A stretch of 64,000 bases of DNA from Cupriavidus sp. IDO. Its GTDB lineage: Bacteria > Pseudomonadota > Gammaproteobacteria > Burkholderiales > Burkholderiaceae. Position 1 is the first letter of the stretch; every line of letters begins with the position of its first letter. Below the pieces are notes generated by a model. It saw nothing but the letters and a program-made list of their open reading frames with translations. It had not been told where the DNA came from and made no database searches. Shown here one piece after another: positions 10,203 through 19,151 of this stretch. Where the stretch lies: NCBI RefSeq assembly GCF_000812465.1, contig NZ_JWMA01000183.1, positions 1 through 64,000 on the forward strand, in the 5' to 3' direction. The position numbers and the translations under genes were made by a program.

Positions 10203-11354
10203 ATGAAAAAGGGAGCGACTGCGGGCCCGGTCATGGCGCTGATGTTTTCCGCGTCTGCCTTTGCCCAAAGCGGCGTCACGCTGTACGGCGTGATCGACGA
10301 AGGCATTAACTACACGAATAACGTCGGCGGACACAGCCTGACCGAGATGGCAAGCGGCTTTGCGCAAGGCAGCCGTTGGGGCCTGAAGGGGACGGAAGAC
10401 CTTGGCGGCGGCGTCAAGGCGCTGTTCCAGCTCGAGAGCGGCTTCAATGCGAGCAACGGCAGGTCGGCGCAGGGCGGATTGCTGTTCGGCCGGCAAGCCT
10501 ACGTCGGGCTTGGTGATGATCGCCTGGGGACCGTCACGCTGGGGCGCCAGTATGACTCGGTGATCGACTACCTGGCGCCGACGACCGTTGCCGGGAATTG
10601 GGGGGGCACCATGTTCGGGCACCCCTACGACAACGACAACCTGATCTACTCGTTCCGCGCCAACAATACCGTCAAGTACACAAGTCCCACCCTTGGCGGG
10701 TTCCAGTTCGGCGGCGCCTACAGCTTCAGCAACGACACCAACTTTGCCAACAACCGCCTGTACAGCGCGGGGATGCAGTACGCGAGCGGCGGCCTGTTGC
10801 TGGCGGCGGCCTACCTGCAGGCGGACAACCCGTCGGCCACGTCAGGGGGCGCCATCAATAACGGCGGCGACCAGAACTTCCTTGCCAAGCGCTTGCGCAT
10901 ATTCGGTGCCGGCATCAACTACACGTTCGGTGCGGCGACGGCCGGCTTCGCCTACTCCAATTCGAATCTGACCGCGCCGCTGTCCACCTCGTACATCTCC
11001 GGTTCGATCCTGCCGGCCGGCGGTACCCTGGACTCGCTCCGGTTCCAGAACCTGGAAGTGAATTTCAAGTATCAGTTCACGCCCGCTTTCTACGCTGGTG
11101 CACTGTATACGCTCACGCTGGAGAACTTCCGCGCGTCCTCCGGTGACGCGAAGCCGAAGGTTCATTCCTTCGGCCTGATGGCGGATTACAATTTCTCGAA
11201 GCGCACGGACGTCTATCTCCAGGCCGCCTACCAGCGCGTCGCCGGCGACAAGACCGGCACCGCACTGGACCTGGCTGACTTGCCCGGGGCGGCAAACGCC
11301 TCATCGACGGCGAGGCAGTTCCAGGTCCGTGCCGCGATTCGTCACAAGTTCTGA
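10203..11354 (+). CDS. Outer-membrane porin, Burkholderiaceae trimeric type
   Basis: 383-aa general porin. A signal peptide of about 20 residues (MKKGATAGPVMALMFSASAFAQ) is followed by the typical mature start SGVTLYGVIDEGINY, then RWGLKGTEDLGGGVKALFQLE and GRQAYVGLG. The chain ends QFQVRAAIRHKF with the C-terminal phenylalanine needed for outer-membrane assembly. The ATG at 10203 was chosen over 10179 because it follows AGGAG and starts the signal peptide. Location between sox genes and fdhA, with a shared promoter type, suggests it admits choline, betaine or related solutes; selectivity cannot be read from sequence. Confidence 0.93.
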   Translation: MKKGATAGPVMALMFSASAFAQSGVTLYGVIDEGINYTNNVGGHSLTEMASGFAQGSRWGLKGTEDLGGGVKALFQLESGFNASNGRSAQGGLLFGRQAYVGLGDDRLGTVTLGRQYDSVIDYLAPTTVAGNWGGTMFGHPYDNDNLIYSFRANNTVKYTSPTLGGFQFGGAYSFSNDTNFANNRLYSAGMQYASGGLLLAAAYLQADNPSATSGGAINNGGDQNFLAKRLRIFGAGINYTFGAATAGFAYSNSNLTAPLSTSYISGSILPAGGTLDSLRFQNLEVNFKYQFTPAFYAGALYTLTLENFRASSGDAKPKVHSFGLMADYNFSKRTDVYLQAAYQRVAGDKTGTALDLADLPGAANASSTARQFQVRAAIRHKF

Positions 11355-11375
11355 GTCCAATTCATTGCGGTGCCC

Positions 11376-11403
11376 GCCGCGAGTCGCGACAGCGACTCGC
11401 GGC
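11376..11403. terminator. Hairpin between convergent porin and MFS genes
   Basis: A perfect 12-bp stem GCCGCGAGTCGC/GCGACTCGCGGC closes a GACA loop just after the porin stop. There is no T-run, but its place between convergent genes fits a two-way transcription terminator. Confidence 0.6.
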
Positions 11404-11448
11404 AGACAGCCCGGCTGGGCACTTTCCCGCGAGAACCGGGCCTGCGGG

Positions 11449-12879
11449 TCAGGAAGTCTTGTCAGCTACTCCGGGATAGCCGGCAGTTTCAGCGGACGCG
11501 TCCTCCGACACCAGCGCTTCCAGCGCGACTCCACGGGTCTCGATGCCGAGCACCCACACCGCGAGTGCCGCTACCGCGAACGAGATCGCGCCGAGGGTGA
11601 ACACGCCGCCCTGTCCGAACACCGGCAACACCACGCCAACCACGTAGGGCCCGATCAGCGAGCCGATCCGCCCAATTGCCGACGCGAAGCCGGACCCCGT
11701 CGCGCGCGCGCCGGTGCCGTACTGTTCCGGCGTGTACGTGTACAGCACCGCCCACATGCCGAACAGGAAGAACTGCATCGCCAGGCCGGTGCCGACGAGC
11801 AGCGTGACACTGCCGCCGTGCATCGCACTCTGCCCGTACAGGTACGCCATCGTGCCGCCGCCGAGCAGCGACGCGATGCAGGTGGGCTTGCGGCCCCAGC
11901 GCTCGACCAGCCACGCGGCGCACAGGAAGCCCGGTATGCCGCCGAGGGAGATCAGCAACGTGTAGTACACCGATTGCGTGACCGCGAAACCGGCCTGCTG
12001 CAGCAGCGCGCCGAGCCAGGACGTCAGGCCGTAGAAGCCGAGCAACGCAAAGAACCAGAGCAGCCACACCATGGTCGTGCGGCGGCGGTATGCGCCGCTC
12101 CAGATCTCGCGCAAAGCGCCGCGCCCGCGCACCGGCGGGGCCATCAGGCGCCGCGCGGGCGCAGGCAGCGTCGCGACGCCGGCGGAGCGCATCACCCTGG
12201 CTTCGATGTCGCGCATCACTGCCTCGGCCTCGGCGTGTCGGCCCGCGTGTTCGAGCCAGCGCGGCGATTCGGGCACGAGGCGCCGTACGATCAGCACGAA
12301 CACGGCCGGGATCGCAAGCAGCGCGAACACGGTGCGCCAGCCGAACTCCGGCAGCACGAAGTAGGAAACGACGCCTGCCGTGATGAAGCCCAGCGGCCAG
12401 AAGCCATCCATCAGCGCGATCAGGCGCCCTCGGTTCGCGGCGGGCACGAACTCTGACAACAGCGTCTGCGCGACCGGAAACTCCATGCCCATACCGATCC
12501 CCAGCAGGACGCGCCAGGCGATCAGCGCCTCGACACTTTGCGCCGTCGAGCACAGATACGACGCGACGCCCCACAGCACCATGCTCCACTGGAACACGGG
12601 CCGGCGCCCGAAGCGGTCCGCGAGCAGGCCGGCGAGCGCTGCACCGAGCACCATCCCGAAGAAGCTGGCGCTGGCGACCAGGCCGGTCGTCGCGGTGGAC
12701 AACCCGAACTCCTGCTTGATCGAGCCTAGTACGAAGGTCATCGTGGCAAGGTCGAGCGAGTCGAAGAAGAACGCGACGGCGATGATGATGAAGATCAGCT
12801 TGTGGTAGCCGGAAAACGGCAGACGTTCGAGCCGCGCGGCGGCGTTCGCGCGCGCGGAAATGGGGGATGGGATTGGCAT
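11449..12879 (-). CDS. MFS transporter, metabolite:H+ symporter (sugar-porter-like)
   Basis: 476-aa inner-membrane protein with 12 predicted helices. Typical motifs are FFDSLDLATMTFVLGSI in helix 1, GLLADRFGRRPV (the MFS motif A loop), RVLLGIGMGMEFPVAQTLLSEFVP and PESPRWLEHAGR before the central loop. It resembles the NiaP and aromatic-acid branch of the superfamily. The substrate cannot be read from sequence; its place between the porin and fdhA inside the betaine cluster suggests a methylated amine or related compound. A 5' hairpin (12900-12929) lies just upstream of its start. Family is firm, substrate open. Confidence 0.88.
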   Translation of the reverse strand: MPIPSPISARANAAARLERLPFSGYHKLIFIIIAVAFFFDSLDLATMTFVLGSIKQEFGLSTATTGLVASASFFGMVLGAALAGLLADRFGRRPVFQWSMVLWGVASYLCSTAQSVEALIAWRVLLGIGMGMEFPVAQTLLSEFVPAANRGRLIALMDGFWPLGFITAGVVSYFVLPEFGWRTVFALLAIPAVFVLIVRRLVPESPRWLEHAGRHAEAEAVMRDIEARVMRSAGVATLPAPARRLMAPPVRGRGALREIWSGAYRRRTTMVWLLWFFALLGFYGLTSWLGALLQQAGFAVTQSVYYTLLISLGGIPGFLCAAWLVERWGRKPTCIASLLGGGTMAYLYGQSAMHGGSVTLLVGTGLAMQFFLFGMWAVLYTYTPEQYGTGARATGSGFASAIGRIGSLIGPYVVGVVLPVFGQGGVFTLGAISFAVAALAVWVLGIETRGVALEALVSEDASAETAGYPGVADKTS

Positions 12880-12899
12880 GGCGTCCTTGGAAAAAGTAA

Positions 12900-12929
12900 G
12901 GGCCTCGAATTCAGGTTGCCTGAAGGCCC
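12900..12929 (-). promoter_or_regulatory. Leader hairpin upstream of the MFS gene
   Basis: GGGCCT (12900-12905) pairs with AGGCCC (12924-12929), and inside it TCAGG pairs with CCTGA around a 3-nt loop. A 5-nt bulge lies on one side. It starts 20 bp from the MFS start codon and could act in its leader or as an operator. No known riboswitch class was recognised. Confidence 0.35.
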
Positions 12930-13051
12930 CGAGTCTTAAGTAGACGCGGTAATCGACCGCCGATCTGGGGAAAAACCGTCGCCGGCTTGTGTGAAACCGT
13001 CATCTCAGGATGCGCGCGTCGAGCGCGGTATAGCTGGCGCAAGCGCTTCGA

Positions 13052-13163
13052 TGTCGGCGACGTTCAAGCGCGCGTCGGATTTTGCATACAGGCGCCCCGG
13101 TGTCCCGGACTACTCTCGAAGGCGCGGCCGCGCATGCCGCGCGCCGATTGGCGCGCCGCGGCA
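13052..13163 (+). promoter_or_regulatory. fdhA promoter module, direct repeats plus leader hairpin
   Basis: TGTCGG at 13052 and CGTCGG at 13073 are 21 bp apart, with TTCAAGCGCG between. A TACTCT -10-like element is at 13111-13116. The leader contains GC-rich inverted repeats (for example TGCCG near 13135 with CGGCA near 13163) that fold into a strong hairpin. Over about 110 bp it resembles the porin promoter, including the start region GACTACTCTC and GCCGCGCATGCCGC. It is therefore a duplicated or conserved regulatory module. The remainder of 12930-13051 holds nothing recognised. Confidence 0.55.
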
Positions 13164-13191
13164 CGCTTCAACGACTGATGGAGACAAAACG

Positions 13192-14391
13192 ATGAGCAGC
13201 AACCGAGGTGTCGTATATCTTGAGCCGGGTAAGGTCGAGGTGCAGAAGATCGACTATCCGAAAATGGTCGATCCAAGCGGCCGTGCGATCGGCCACGGCG
13301 TGATCCTCAAGGTCGTGAGCACGAACATCTGCGGGTCGGACCAGCACATGGTGCGCGGGCGCACGACCGCACCGGCCGGTCTCGTGCTCGGTCACGAGAT
13401 CACCGGCGAGGTGATCGAGGTCGGCCGCGACGTCGAGACGCTGAGGATCGGCGATCTGGTGTCGGTGCCGTTCAACGTCGCGTGCGGGCGCTGTGCGATG
13501 TGCAAGGAGCAGCACACCGGCGTATGCCTGAACGTCAACCCGGCGCGTGCGGGTGGTGCATACGGGTATGTCGACATGGGCGGCTGGATCGGCGGCCAGG
13601 CGGAGTACGTGATGGTGCCGTATGCCGACTTCAACCTGCTGAAGTTCCCCGACCGCGACCAGGCGATGGCGAAAATCCGCGATCTCACCTGCCTGTCGGA
13701 CATTTTGCCGACCGGCTATCACGGTGCCGTGACTGCGGGCGTGAAGCCCGGCTCGACCGTCTACATCGCCGGCGCGGGTCCGGTCGGCATGGCCGCGGCG
13801 GCTTCGGCGCGCCTGCTCGGCGCGGCCTGCACCATCGTCGGCGACATGAACCCGGCGCGTCTCGCCCACGCGAAGGCAATGGGTTTCGAAGTGGTCGATC
13901 TGTCCAAGGACGCGACACTTGGCGAGCAGATCGCCGAAATCCTTGGCACGCCGGAGATCGATTGCGCGGTCGATTGCGTCGGTTTCGAGGCGCACGGCCA
14001 TGGCGCGTCCGGCCACGCGGAGGAAGCGCCGGCGACGGTGCTGAATTCACTGATGGAAATTACGCGGCCCGCCGGGGCGATCGGGATTCCGGGGCTCTAC
14101 GTGACCGACGATCCGGGCGCCAGGGGTGCAGCGGCACAGCACGGCAGCCTGAGCATCCGCTTCGGCCTTGGCTGGGCGAAGTCGCACTCATTCCATACCG
14201 GGCAGACACCAGTGCTGAAGTACAACCGCAACCTGATGCAGGCGATCCTGCACGGTCGTCTGCCGATCGCGGAGATCGTCAACGTGTCCGTGATCTCGCT
14301 TGAGCAGGCGCCGGAAGGCTACAAGCAGTTTGATGGCGGTGCACCACGGAAATTCGTCATCGATCCGCACGGGATGTTGGCGGCGGCGTGA
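13192..14391 (+). CDS. fdhA: Formaldehyde dehydrogenase, glutathione-independent
   Basis: 399-aa zinc-dependent, NAD-linked dehydrogenase that oxidises formaldehyde to formate without added glutathione. The start MSSNRGVVYLEPGKVEVQKI, zinc-site STNICGSDQHMVRGRTTA and GLVLGHEITGEV, and structural-zinc CGRCAMCKEQHTGVC match the Pseudomonas putida-type enzyme. The ATG at 13192 follows TGGAGACAAAACG and is the conserved family start; the frame is open further upstream without homology. It removes formaldehyde from the GbcAB, DgcAB and Sox steps. Its promoter shares a module with the porin. Confidence 0.95.
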   Translation: MSSNRGVVYLEPGKVEVQKIDYPKMVDPSGRAIGHGVILKVVSTNICGSDQHMVRGRTTAPAGLVLGHEITGEVIEVGRDVETLRIGDLVSVPFNVACGRCAMCKEQHTGVCLNVNPARAGGAYGYVDMGGWIGGQAEYVMVPYADFNLLKFPDRDQAMAKIRDLTCLSDILPTGYHGAVTAGVKPGSTVYIAGAGPVGMAAAASARLLGAACTIVGDMNPARLAHAKAMGFEVVDLSKDATLGEQIAEILGTPEIDCAVDCVGFEAHGHGASGHAEEAPATVLNSLMEITRPAGAIGIPGLYVTDDPGARGAAAQHGSLSIRFGLGWAKSHSFHTGQTPVLKYNRNLMQAILHGRLPIAEIVNVSVISLEQAPEGYKQFDGGAPRKFVIDPHGMLAAA

Positions 14392-14489
14392 TCGGGCGAT
14401 AAAGGCCGTCTGCGGCATTGACAAGCAAAAACTGCGATTGTTGTCTCTCAAACCGGCGGCACAAAGCAGAAGACCGAGAGCGTTGTCTC

Positions 14490-14613
14490 CCCCTCTCCCA
14501 TTTATGGGAGAGGGGCGGGGGTGAGGGCGGGCGTTTCCTCGAAGTGAAGCGGCTCGGTGCTTGCCATGCGCCGGCCCTCACCCCCGGCCCCTCTCCCGCA
14601 CGCGGGAGAGGGG
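14490..14613. repeat. Dispersed palindromic intergenic repeat, copies 1a/1b
   Basis: Hairpin 1 (14490-14515) has an 11-bp stem CCCCTCTCCCA/TGGGAGAGGGG with a TTTA loop. Hairpin 2 (14588-14613) has CCCCTCTCCCGC and its complement. Between them, GGGGTGAGGGC and GCCCTCACCCC are also inverted, so the whole unit can fold as one large structure. A third copy sits at 56786-56817 and shares the tail GAGCAAACCGGCG. It lies between convergent genes and may also stop transcription. Confidence 0.75.
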
Positions 14614-14660
14614 AGCAAACCGGCGACGTATTCCATTGTATCGCCGCGCCACCGCGCGAC

Positions 14661-15686
14661 TCACGCGTGCATCACCGGAGAATACTGCGCCGACCCCACA
14701 GACCCCGGCGTCTTCGCCAGCGGCGCGATCTGCTGCCGGCGTTCGCGCGTCGGCGCGACGCCGAACGAGTCGCGGTAGCTCTTGCTGAAATGGCACGCGG
14801 ACTGGAAGCCGCACGCCATCGTGATGTGCATGATGGACATGTCGGTCTGCAGCAGTAGCTCGCGCGCGCGGCGCAAACGCAGCGTCAGGTAGTAATGCGT
14901 CGGCGTCATCCCGAGATGGTCGCGGAACAGGCGCTGCAACTGCCGCTGCGACATGCTCGCCAGACGCGCGAGCTCTTCGCGCGACAGCGGTTCCTCGATG
15001 TTGTTCTCCATCAGCGAGATCACCTCGAACAGCGACTTGTTCGCCGAGCCGAGGCGCGCCACCAGCGGCATCTTCTGCTGCGCGCTCGTGTCGCGCACAT
15101 GTTCGACGATGAACTGCTCGGCGATCTGCGTGACGCGTGCGCTGCCGACGCGGATGGTGATCAGGTTCAGCATCATGTCGAGCGGCGCGACGCCGCCCGT
15201 GCAGGTGATGCGGTCGCGGTCGATCACGAATAGTTCCTTGAGGAAGCGCGTGTCGGGAAACTCTTCCTTCAGCGCCGACATGTTCTCCCAGTGGATGGCG
15301 CAGGCGTAGCCGGCGAGCAGCCCGGATTTGGCCAGGGCGTAGGTGCCGGTACACAGGCTGCCCAGCACGATGCCCTCGCGCGCCGCGCGGCGCAGCGCGG
15401 ACAGGTAGTCCGCCGTGGTCGAGCGCTGCACGTCGACGCCGCCGCAGACGAACACGATGTCCGGCCGCCCGATGCTGTCGGCGCGGGTGGTGTCAATTGC
15501 CAGTCCGTTGCTCGCCGTCACCGGGCCGCCTTCCGGGCTGACGATGGACCAACGGTACAGTTCCTGGCCACTGAGGTAGTTTGCCATCCGCAGCACCTCG
15601 ATCGCGCTGGTAAACGCAATCATCGTGAAGTTGGGCAACGGCATGAAGGCGAAGTGGGACAGCGACGCGGTTCGGTCGGGCGACAT
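14661..15686 (-). CDS. GlxA-family AraC-type regulator, GbdR-like (regulator 2)
   Basis: 341-aa regulator with a DJ-1/PfpI-like ligand domain (FAFMPLPNFTMIAFTSAIEV at the start, GSLCTGTYALAKSGLL mid-domain) and a C-terminal AraC DNA-binding domain (LARLASMSQRQLQRLFRDHLG, CGFQSACHFSKSYRDSFG). It is clearly paralogous to the protein at 32047-33042. Both resemble GbdR, the betaine/dimethylglycine-responsive activator of Pseudomonas. It is transcribed away from glyA, with a 457-bp shared gap. Which paralogue is the true GbdR cannot be decided here. Confidence 0.88.
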   Translation of the reverse strand: MSPDRTASLSHFAFMPLPNFTMIAFTSAIEVLRMANYLSGQELYRWSIVSPEGGPVTASNGLAIDTTRADSIGRPDIVFVCGGVDVQRSTTADYLSALRRAAREGIVLGSLCTGTYALAKSGLLAGYACAIHWENMSALKEEFPDTRFLKELFVIDRDRITCTGGVAPLDMMLNLITIRVGSARVTQIAEQFIVEHVRDTSAQQKMPLVARLGSANKSLFEVISLMENNIEEPLSREELARLASMSQRQLQRLFRDHLGMTPTHYYLTLRLRRARELLLQTDMSIMHITMACGFQSACHFSKSYRDSFGVAPTRERRQQIAPLAKTPGSVGSAQYSPVMHA

Positions 15687-16143
15687 GGGGGCGTTCCTTG
15701 AATTCTGATGGCGTTCAGGTCTGAAGCCTGGCTACCGTCTATGGCTTTAGTGATAAAGCGGGCGCAACAAACGTGCCATACGGCGAAACCCTACGTTTGG
15801 GGGGCTGGGCTCGTTTGGGACGAGCGGCGTTGCACCGGATGCGTGACACACCGCACTCGCGCCGCCGCGAGCGGCACTACCGTAGTGCAATGCAGCATGC
15901 GGGAGTGACGTGATAGAAATCCGCTTTTTTGCACTTGCCCGTGTGCGTCCCATGACCGACTTGTGCAAATCGGACGCGAATGGCGGAAAAGGAAAAGAAC
16001 GCGTCTGAATTCATCAATCGACCCAATACCCGAACGACAAGAATAGACCCGTCGGCAACGCTGCGCCGACGAGGCAGGAAAACCCGGCAAAGAGGGCCTG
16101 TCCCGCCTGTCAGGCAGCCATCTCAATCCCTCACGGAAGCTCT
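15687..16143. promoter_or_regulatory. Divergent control region of regulator 2 and glyA
   Basis: No gene is seen in these 457 bp. A perfect palindrome GCACTAC-C-GTAGTGC lies at 15874-15888 and is a candidate operator. In the glyA leader, GTCGGC (16051-16056) pairs with GCCGAC (16065-16070), forming a small hairpin. A partial repeat (TGACCG...TGCAAA near 15955-15970) is reminiscent of the 21-bp-repeat operators elsewhere but lacks a good second half. I looked for a glycine riboswitch and found none. GlyA has a GGAAG ribosome site before its ATG. Confidence 0.5.
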
Positions 16144-17418
16144 ATGTCGAACACCCAGTCATTCTTCTCGCAGCCCTTGGCCGAGCGCGACGCGCTGGTG
16201 CGCGGCGCACTCCTGAAAGAACTCGAGCGGCAGCAGTCGCAAGTCGAGCTGATCGCCTCGGAAAACATCGTGTCGCGCGCCGTGCTCGAAGCGCAAGGCT
16301 CGGTGCTGACCAACAAGTACGCGGAAGGATACCCGGGCAAGCGCTACTACGGCGGCTGTGAGTTCGCGGACCAGGTTGAGTCGCTCGCGATCGAGCGCGT
16401 GAAGCAGCTCTTTAACGCCGGCTTTGCCAACGTCCAGCCGCACTCCGGCGCGCAAGCGAACGGCTCGGTCATGCTCGCGCTGACGAAGCCGGGCGACACC
16501 GTGCTCGGCATGTCGCTCGACGCAGGTGGTCACCTGACCCATGGGGCGAAGCCCGCACTGTCGGGCAAGTGGTTCAATGCCGTGCAGTACGGCGTGAACC
16601 GCGACACGATGCTGATCGACTACGACCAGGTCGAAGCGCTTGCGCATGAGCACAAGCCGAGCCTGATCATCGCCGGCTTTTCCGCGTATCCGCGCAAGCT
16701 GGATTTCGCCCGCTTCCGCGCGATTGCCGATAGCGTGGGAGCGAAGCTGATGGTCGACATGGCGCACATCGCCGGCGTGATCGCCGCGGGCCGTCATCCG
16801 AATCCGGTCGAGCACGCGCATGTGGTCACGTCGACGACGCACAAGACCCTGCGCGGCCCGCGCGGCGGCTTCGTGCTGACCAACGACGAGGGGATCGCGA
16901 AGAAGATCAACTCGGCCGTGTTCCCGGGCCTGCAGGGCGGCCCGTTGATGCACGTGATCGCGGGCAAGGCGGTCGCCTTCGGCGAGGCGCTGCAGCCGGA
17001 ATTCAAGACCTACATCGACAACGTGCTTGCCAACGCAGCGGCGCTCGGCGAAGTGCTGAAGACGGGCGGCGTCGACCTGGTCACGGGCGGCACCGACAAC
17101 CATCTGCTGCTGGTGGACCTGCGGCCGAAGGGGCTGAAGGGCACGCAGGTCGAGCAGGCGCTCGAGCGTGCAGGCATCACCTGCAACAAGAACGGTATCC
17201 CGTTCGATACCGAGAAGCCAACCATCACGTCGGGCATCCGGCTCGGCGCCCCGGCCGCGACAACGCGCGGCTTCGGCGTCACGGAGTTCCGCGAGATCGG
17301 CCGCCTGATCCTCGACGTGTTCGAGGCGCTGCGCGCCAACCCGGAAGGCGACCAGGCTGCCGAACAGCGCGTGCGCCGCGAGATCTTCTCGCTTTGCGAG
17401 CGCTTCCCGATCTACTGA
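16144..17418 (+). CDS. glyA: Serine hydroxymethyltransferase
   Basis: 424-aa PLP enzyme that joins glycine and 5,10-methylene-THF to serine. The PLP-lysine motif [16 protein letters not shown] is at about residues 222-237, the N-terminal [13 protein letters not shown] and [15 protein letters not shown] are diagnostic, and [12 protein letters not shown] is present. Within this cluster it probably works in the serine-forming direction, using the glycine and methylene-THF from sarcosine oxidase and feeding SdaA. A housekeeping glyA may exist elsewhere. It leads the operon with the dipeptidase-like, V4R and dgc-etf genes. Confidence 0.96.
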   Translation: MSNTQSFFSQPLAERDALVRGALLKELERQQSQVELIASENIVSRAVLEAQGSVLTNKYAEGYPGKRYYGGCEFADQVESLAIERVKQLFNAGFANVQPHSGAQANGSVMLALTKPGDTVLGMSLDAGGHLTHGAKPALSGKWFNAVQYGVNRDTMLIDYDQVEALAHEHKPSLIIAGFSAYPRKLDFARFRAIADSVGAKLMVDMAHIAGVIAAGRHPNPVEHAHVVTSTTHKTLRGPRGGFVLTNDEGIAKKINSAVFPGLQGGPLMHVIAGKAVAFGEALQPEFKTYIDNVLANAAALGEVLKTGGVDLVTGGTDNHLLLVDLRPKGLKGTQVEQALERAGITCNKNGIPFDTEKPTITSGIRLGAPAATTRGFGVTEFREIGRLILDVFEALRANPEGDQAAEQRVRREIFSLCERFPIY

Positions 17419-17447
17419 ACCGCGTACCGACAAGACTGGAGCAACCA

Positions 17448-18419
17448 ATGAGCGCGCTGCATCAGGACAGCATCATCATCGACGGCCTGAACATCTCCAA
17501 GTTCGAGCGTTCGGTGTTCGAAGACATGCACAAGGGCGGCATCACCGCCGCGAACTGTACGGTGTCGGTCTGGGAGAACTTCACCAAGACTGTCGACAAC
17601 ATCGCACTGATGAAGAAGCAGATCCGCGACAACGCCGAGCTGCTGACGCTGGTGCGGACCTCCGACGACATCCTGCGCGCGAAGCGGGAAGGCAAGACCG
17701 GCGTGATCCTCGGCTTCCAGAACGCGCACGCGTTCGAGGACAACCTTGGCTATATCGAAGCGTTCGCCGACATGGGCGTGCGCGTGGTGCAGCTCTGCTA
17801 CAACACCCAGAACCTGGTCGGGACGGGTTGCTACGAGCGCGATGGCGGGCTGTCCGACTTCGGCCGCGAAGTCATCACCGAGATGAACCGCGTCGGGATC
17901 ATGGTCGATCTGTCGCACGTCGGCGGCAACACGTCGTCCGAAGCGATCGCGTTCTCGAAGAAGCCGGTCTGCTATTCGCACTGCCTGCCATCGGGCCTGA
18001 AGGAGCATCCACGCAACAAGAGCGACGCGCAGCTGCGGGAGATCGCCGATGCGGGCGGCTTCGTCGGTGTGACCATGTTTGCGCCGTTCCTCAAGCGCGG
18101 CATCGAGGCGACGGTCGACGACTACATCGAGGCGATCGACTATGTCGTGAACCTGGTCGGCGAGGACGCGGTCGGTATCGGCACCGACTTCACCCAGGGC
18201 TACAGCACTGAGTTCTTCGACATGCTGACGCACGACAAGGGCCGCTATCGCCGCCTGACCAACTTCGGCAAGGTGATCAACCCGGAAGGCATCCGGACCA
18301 TCGGCGAGTTCCCGAACCTGACTGCGGCGATGGAGCGCGCGGGCTGGAAGGCGTCGCGCATCCGCAAGATCATGGGTGAGAACTGGGTGCGCATCTTCAA
18401 GGACGTCTGGGGCGCGTAA
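17448..18419 (+). CDS. Dipeptidase-like (M19 fold) protein of the betaine cluster, metal site degenerate
   Basis: 323-aa TIM-barrel protein related to membrane (renal) dipeptidases, like the protein found next to dgcA in Pseudomonas. Of the five M19 zinc ligands, the His-x-Asp pair is replaced (IIDGLNISKFE instead of DGHND) and the bridging Glu is Gln (ILGFQNAHAFE instead of GVEGGH). The two later histidines remain in VDLSHVG and CYSHC. Ordinary dipeptidase activity is therefore doubtful. The ATG at 17448 follows ACTGGAGCAACC. Its role in dimethylglycine use is unknown but its place in the operon is conserved. Confidence 0.82.
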   Translation: MSALHQDSIIIDGLNISKFERSVFEDMHKGGITAANCTVSVWENFTKTVDNIALMKKQIRDNAELLTLVRTSDDILRAKREGKTGVILGFQNAHAFEDNLGYIEAFADMGVRVVQLCYNTQNLVGTGCYERDGGLSDFGREVITEMNRVGIMVDLSHVGGNTSSEAIAFSKKPVCYSHCLPSGLKEHPRNKSDAQLREIADAGGFVGVTMFAPFLKRGIEATVDDYIEAIDYVVNLVGEDAVGIGTDFTQGYSTEFFDMLTHDKGRYRRLTNFGKVINPEGIRTIGEFPNLTAAMERAGWKASRIRKIMGENWVRIFKDVWGA

Positions 18420-18554
18420 TCCACACATAAGCCGCCAGTTCTTTCACGCAATTACAGAATACGGGACGTGCCAGCGCGAAACGCGCGGGCACGCGGGCGA
18501 TGCCGCGCCTGCGCGATGACGCAAACGGCCATTTTTCCTCACGGAGTCACCACG

Positions 18555-19088
18555 ATGCAACCGCAACTGCCGATCAACGTCGATCCCGATACCGGCGTCT
18601 GGACCACCGATGCGCTGCCCATGCTGTATGTGCCGCGCCACTTCTTCACCAACAACCACGTCGCCGTCGAAGAGGCGCTGGGCCGCGATACCTATGCGGA
18701 GATCCTCTACAAGGCCGGCTACAAGTCCGCGTACCACTGGTGCGACAAGGAAGCGAAGCTGCACGCGATCAGCGGGATGGCGGTGTTCGAGCACTACCTG
18801 AAGCGGCTGTCGCAGCGCGGCTGGGGACTGTTCTCGATCCTGGAGGCCGATCCGGCGACAGCGCGCGCGCGCATCGCGCTGCAGCACTCGTCGTTCGTGC
18901 TCGCGCAGCCGGAAAAGGAGGGCAAGCTCTGCTACATGTTCGCCGGCTGGTTCGCTGGCGCGATTGACTGGGTCAATGACACGACGCCAGCAGGCAAGGG
19001 CGCACCGCGCGCGCAGTCGAAGGAAGTGCAGTGCGCAGCCGAGGGTCACGATCATTGCGTGTTCGAAGTGTCGCCAGTCGCCCACTAA
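18555..19088 (+). CDS. DUF5943 / V4R-type small protein preceding dgcA
   Basis: 177-aa soluble protein of the family encoded just upstream of dgcA in Pseudomonas betaine clusters. It starts MQPQLPINVDPDTGVWTTDA and ends CAAEGHDHCVFEVSPVAH. The C-terminal Cys-x5-6-His-x-x-Cys-x-F pattern resembles the metal- or ligand-binding end of V4R (4-vinyl reductase) domains. The biochemical role is unknown. The ATG at 18555 follows GGAGTCACCACG; an in-frame ATG at 18516 lacks family support. It is transcribed with dgcA. Confidence 0.8.
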   Translation: MQPQLPINVDPDTGVWTTDALPMLYVPRHFFTNNHVAVEEALGRDTYAEILYKAGYKSAYHWCDKEAKLHAISGMAVFEHYLKRLSQRGWGLFSILEADPATARARIALQHSSFVLAQPEKEGKLCYMFAGWFAGAIDWVNDTTPAGKGAPRAQSKEVQCAAEGHDHCVFEVSPVAH

Positions 19089-19151
19089 GCAACTTCCACT
19101 GACCGAACCCGTCCGCACTACGAAACATACAAACGCCAGAGGTCGTCCGCG

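Noticed and set aside
15687-16143. Glycine riboswitch before glyA
   Set aside because: The conserved glycine aptamer segments are not seen here, nor before sdaA or the gcvT-like gene.
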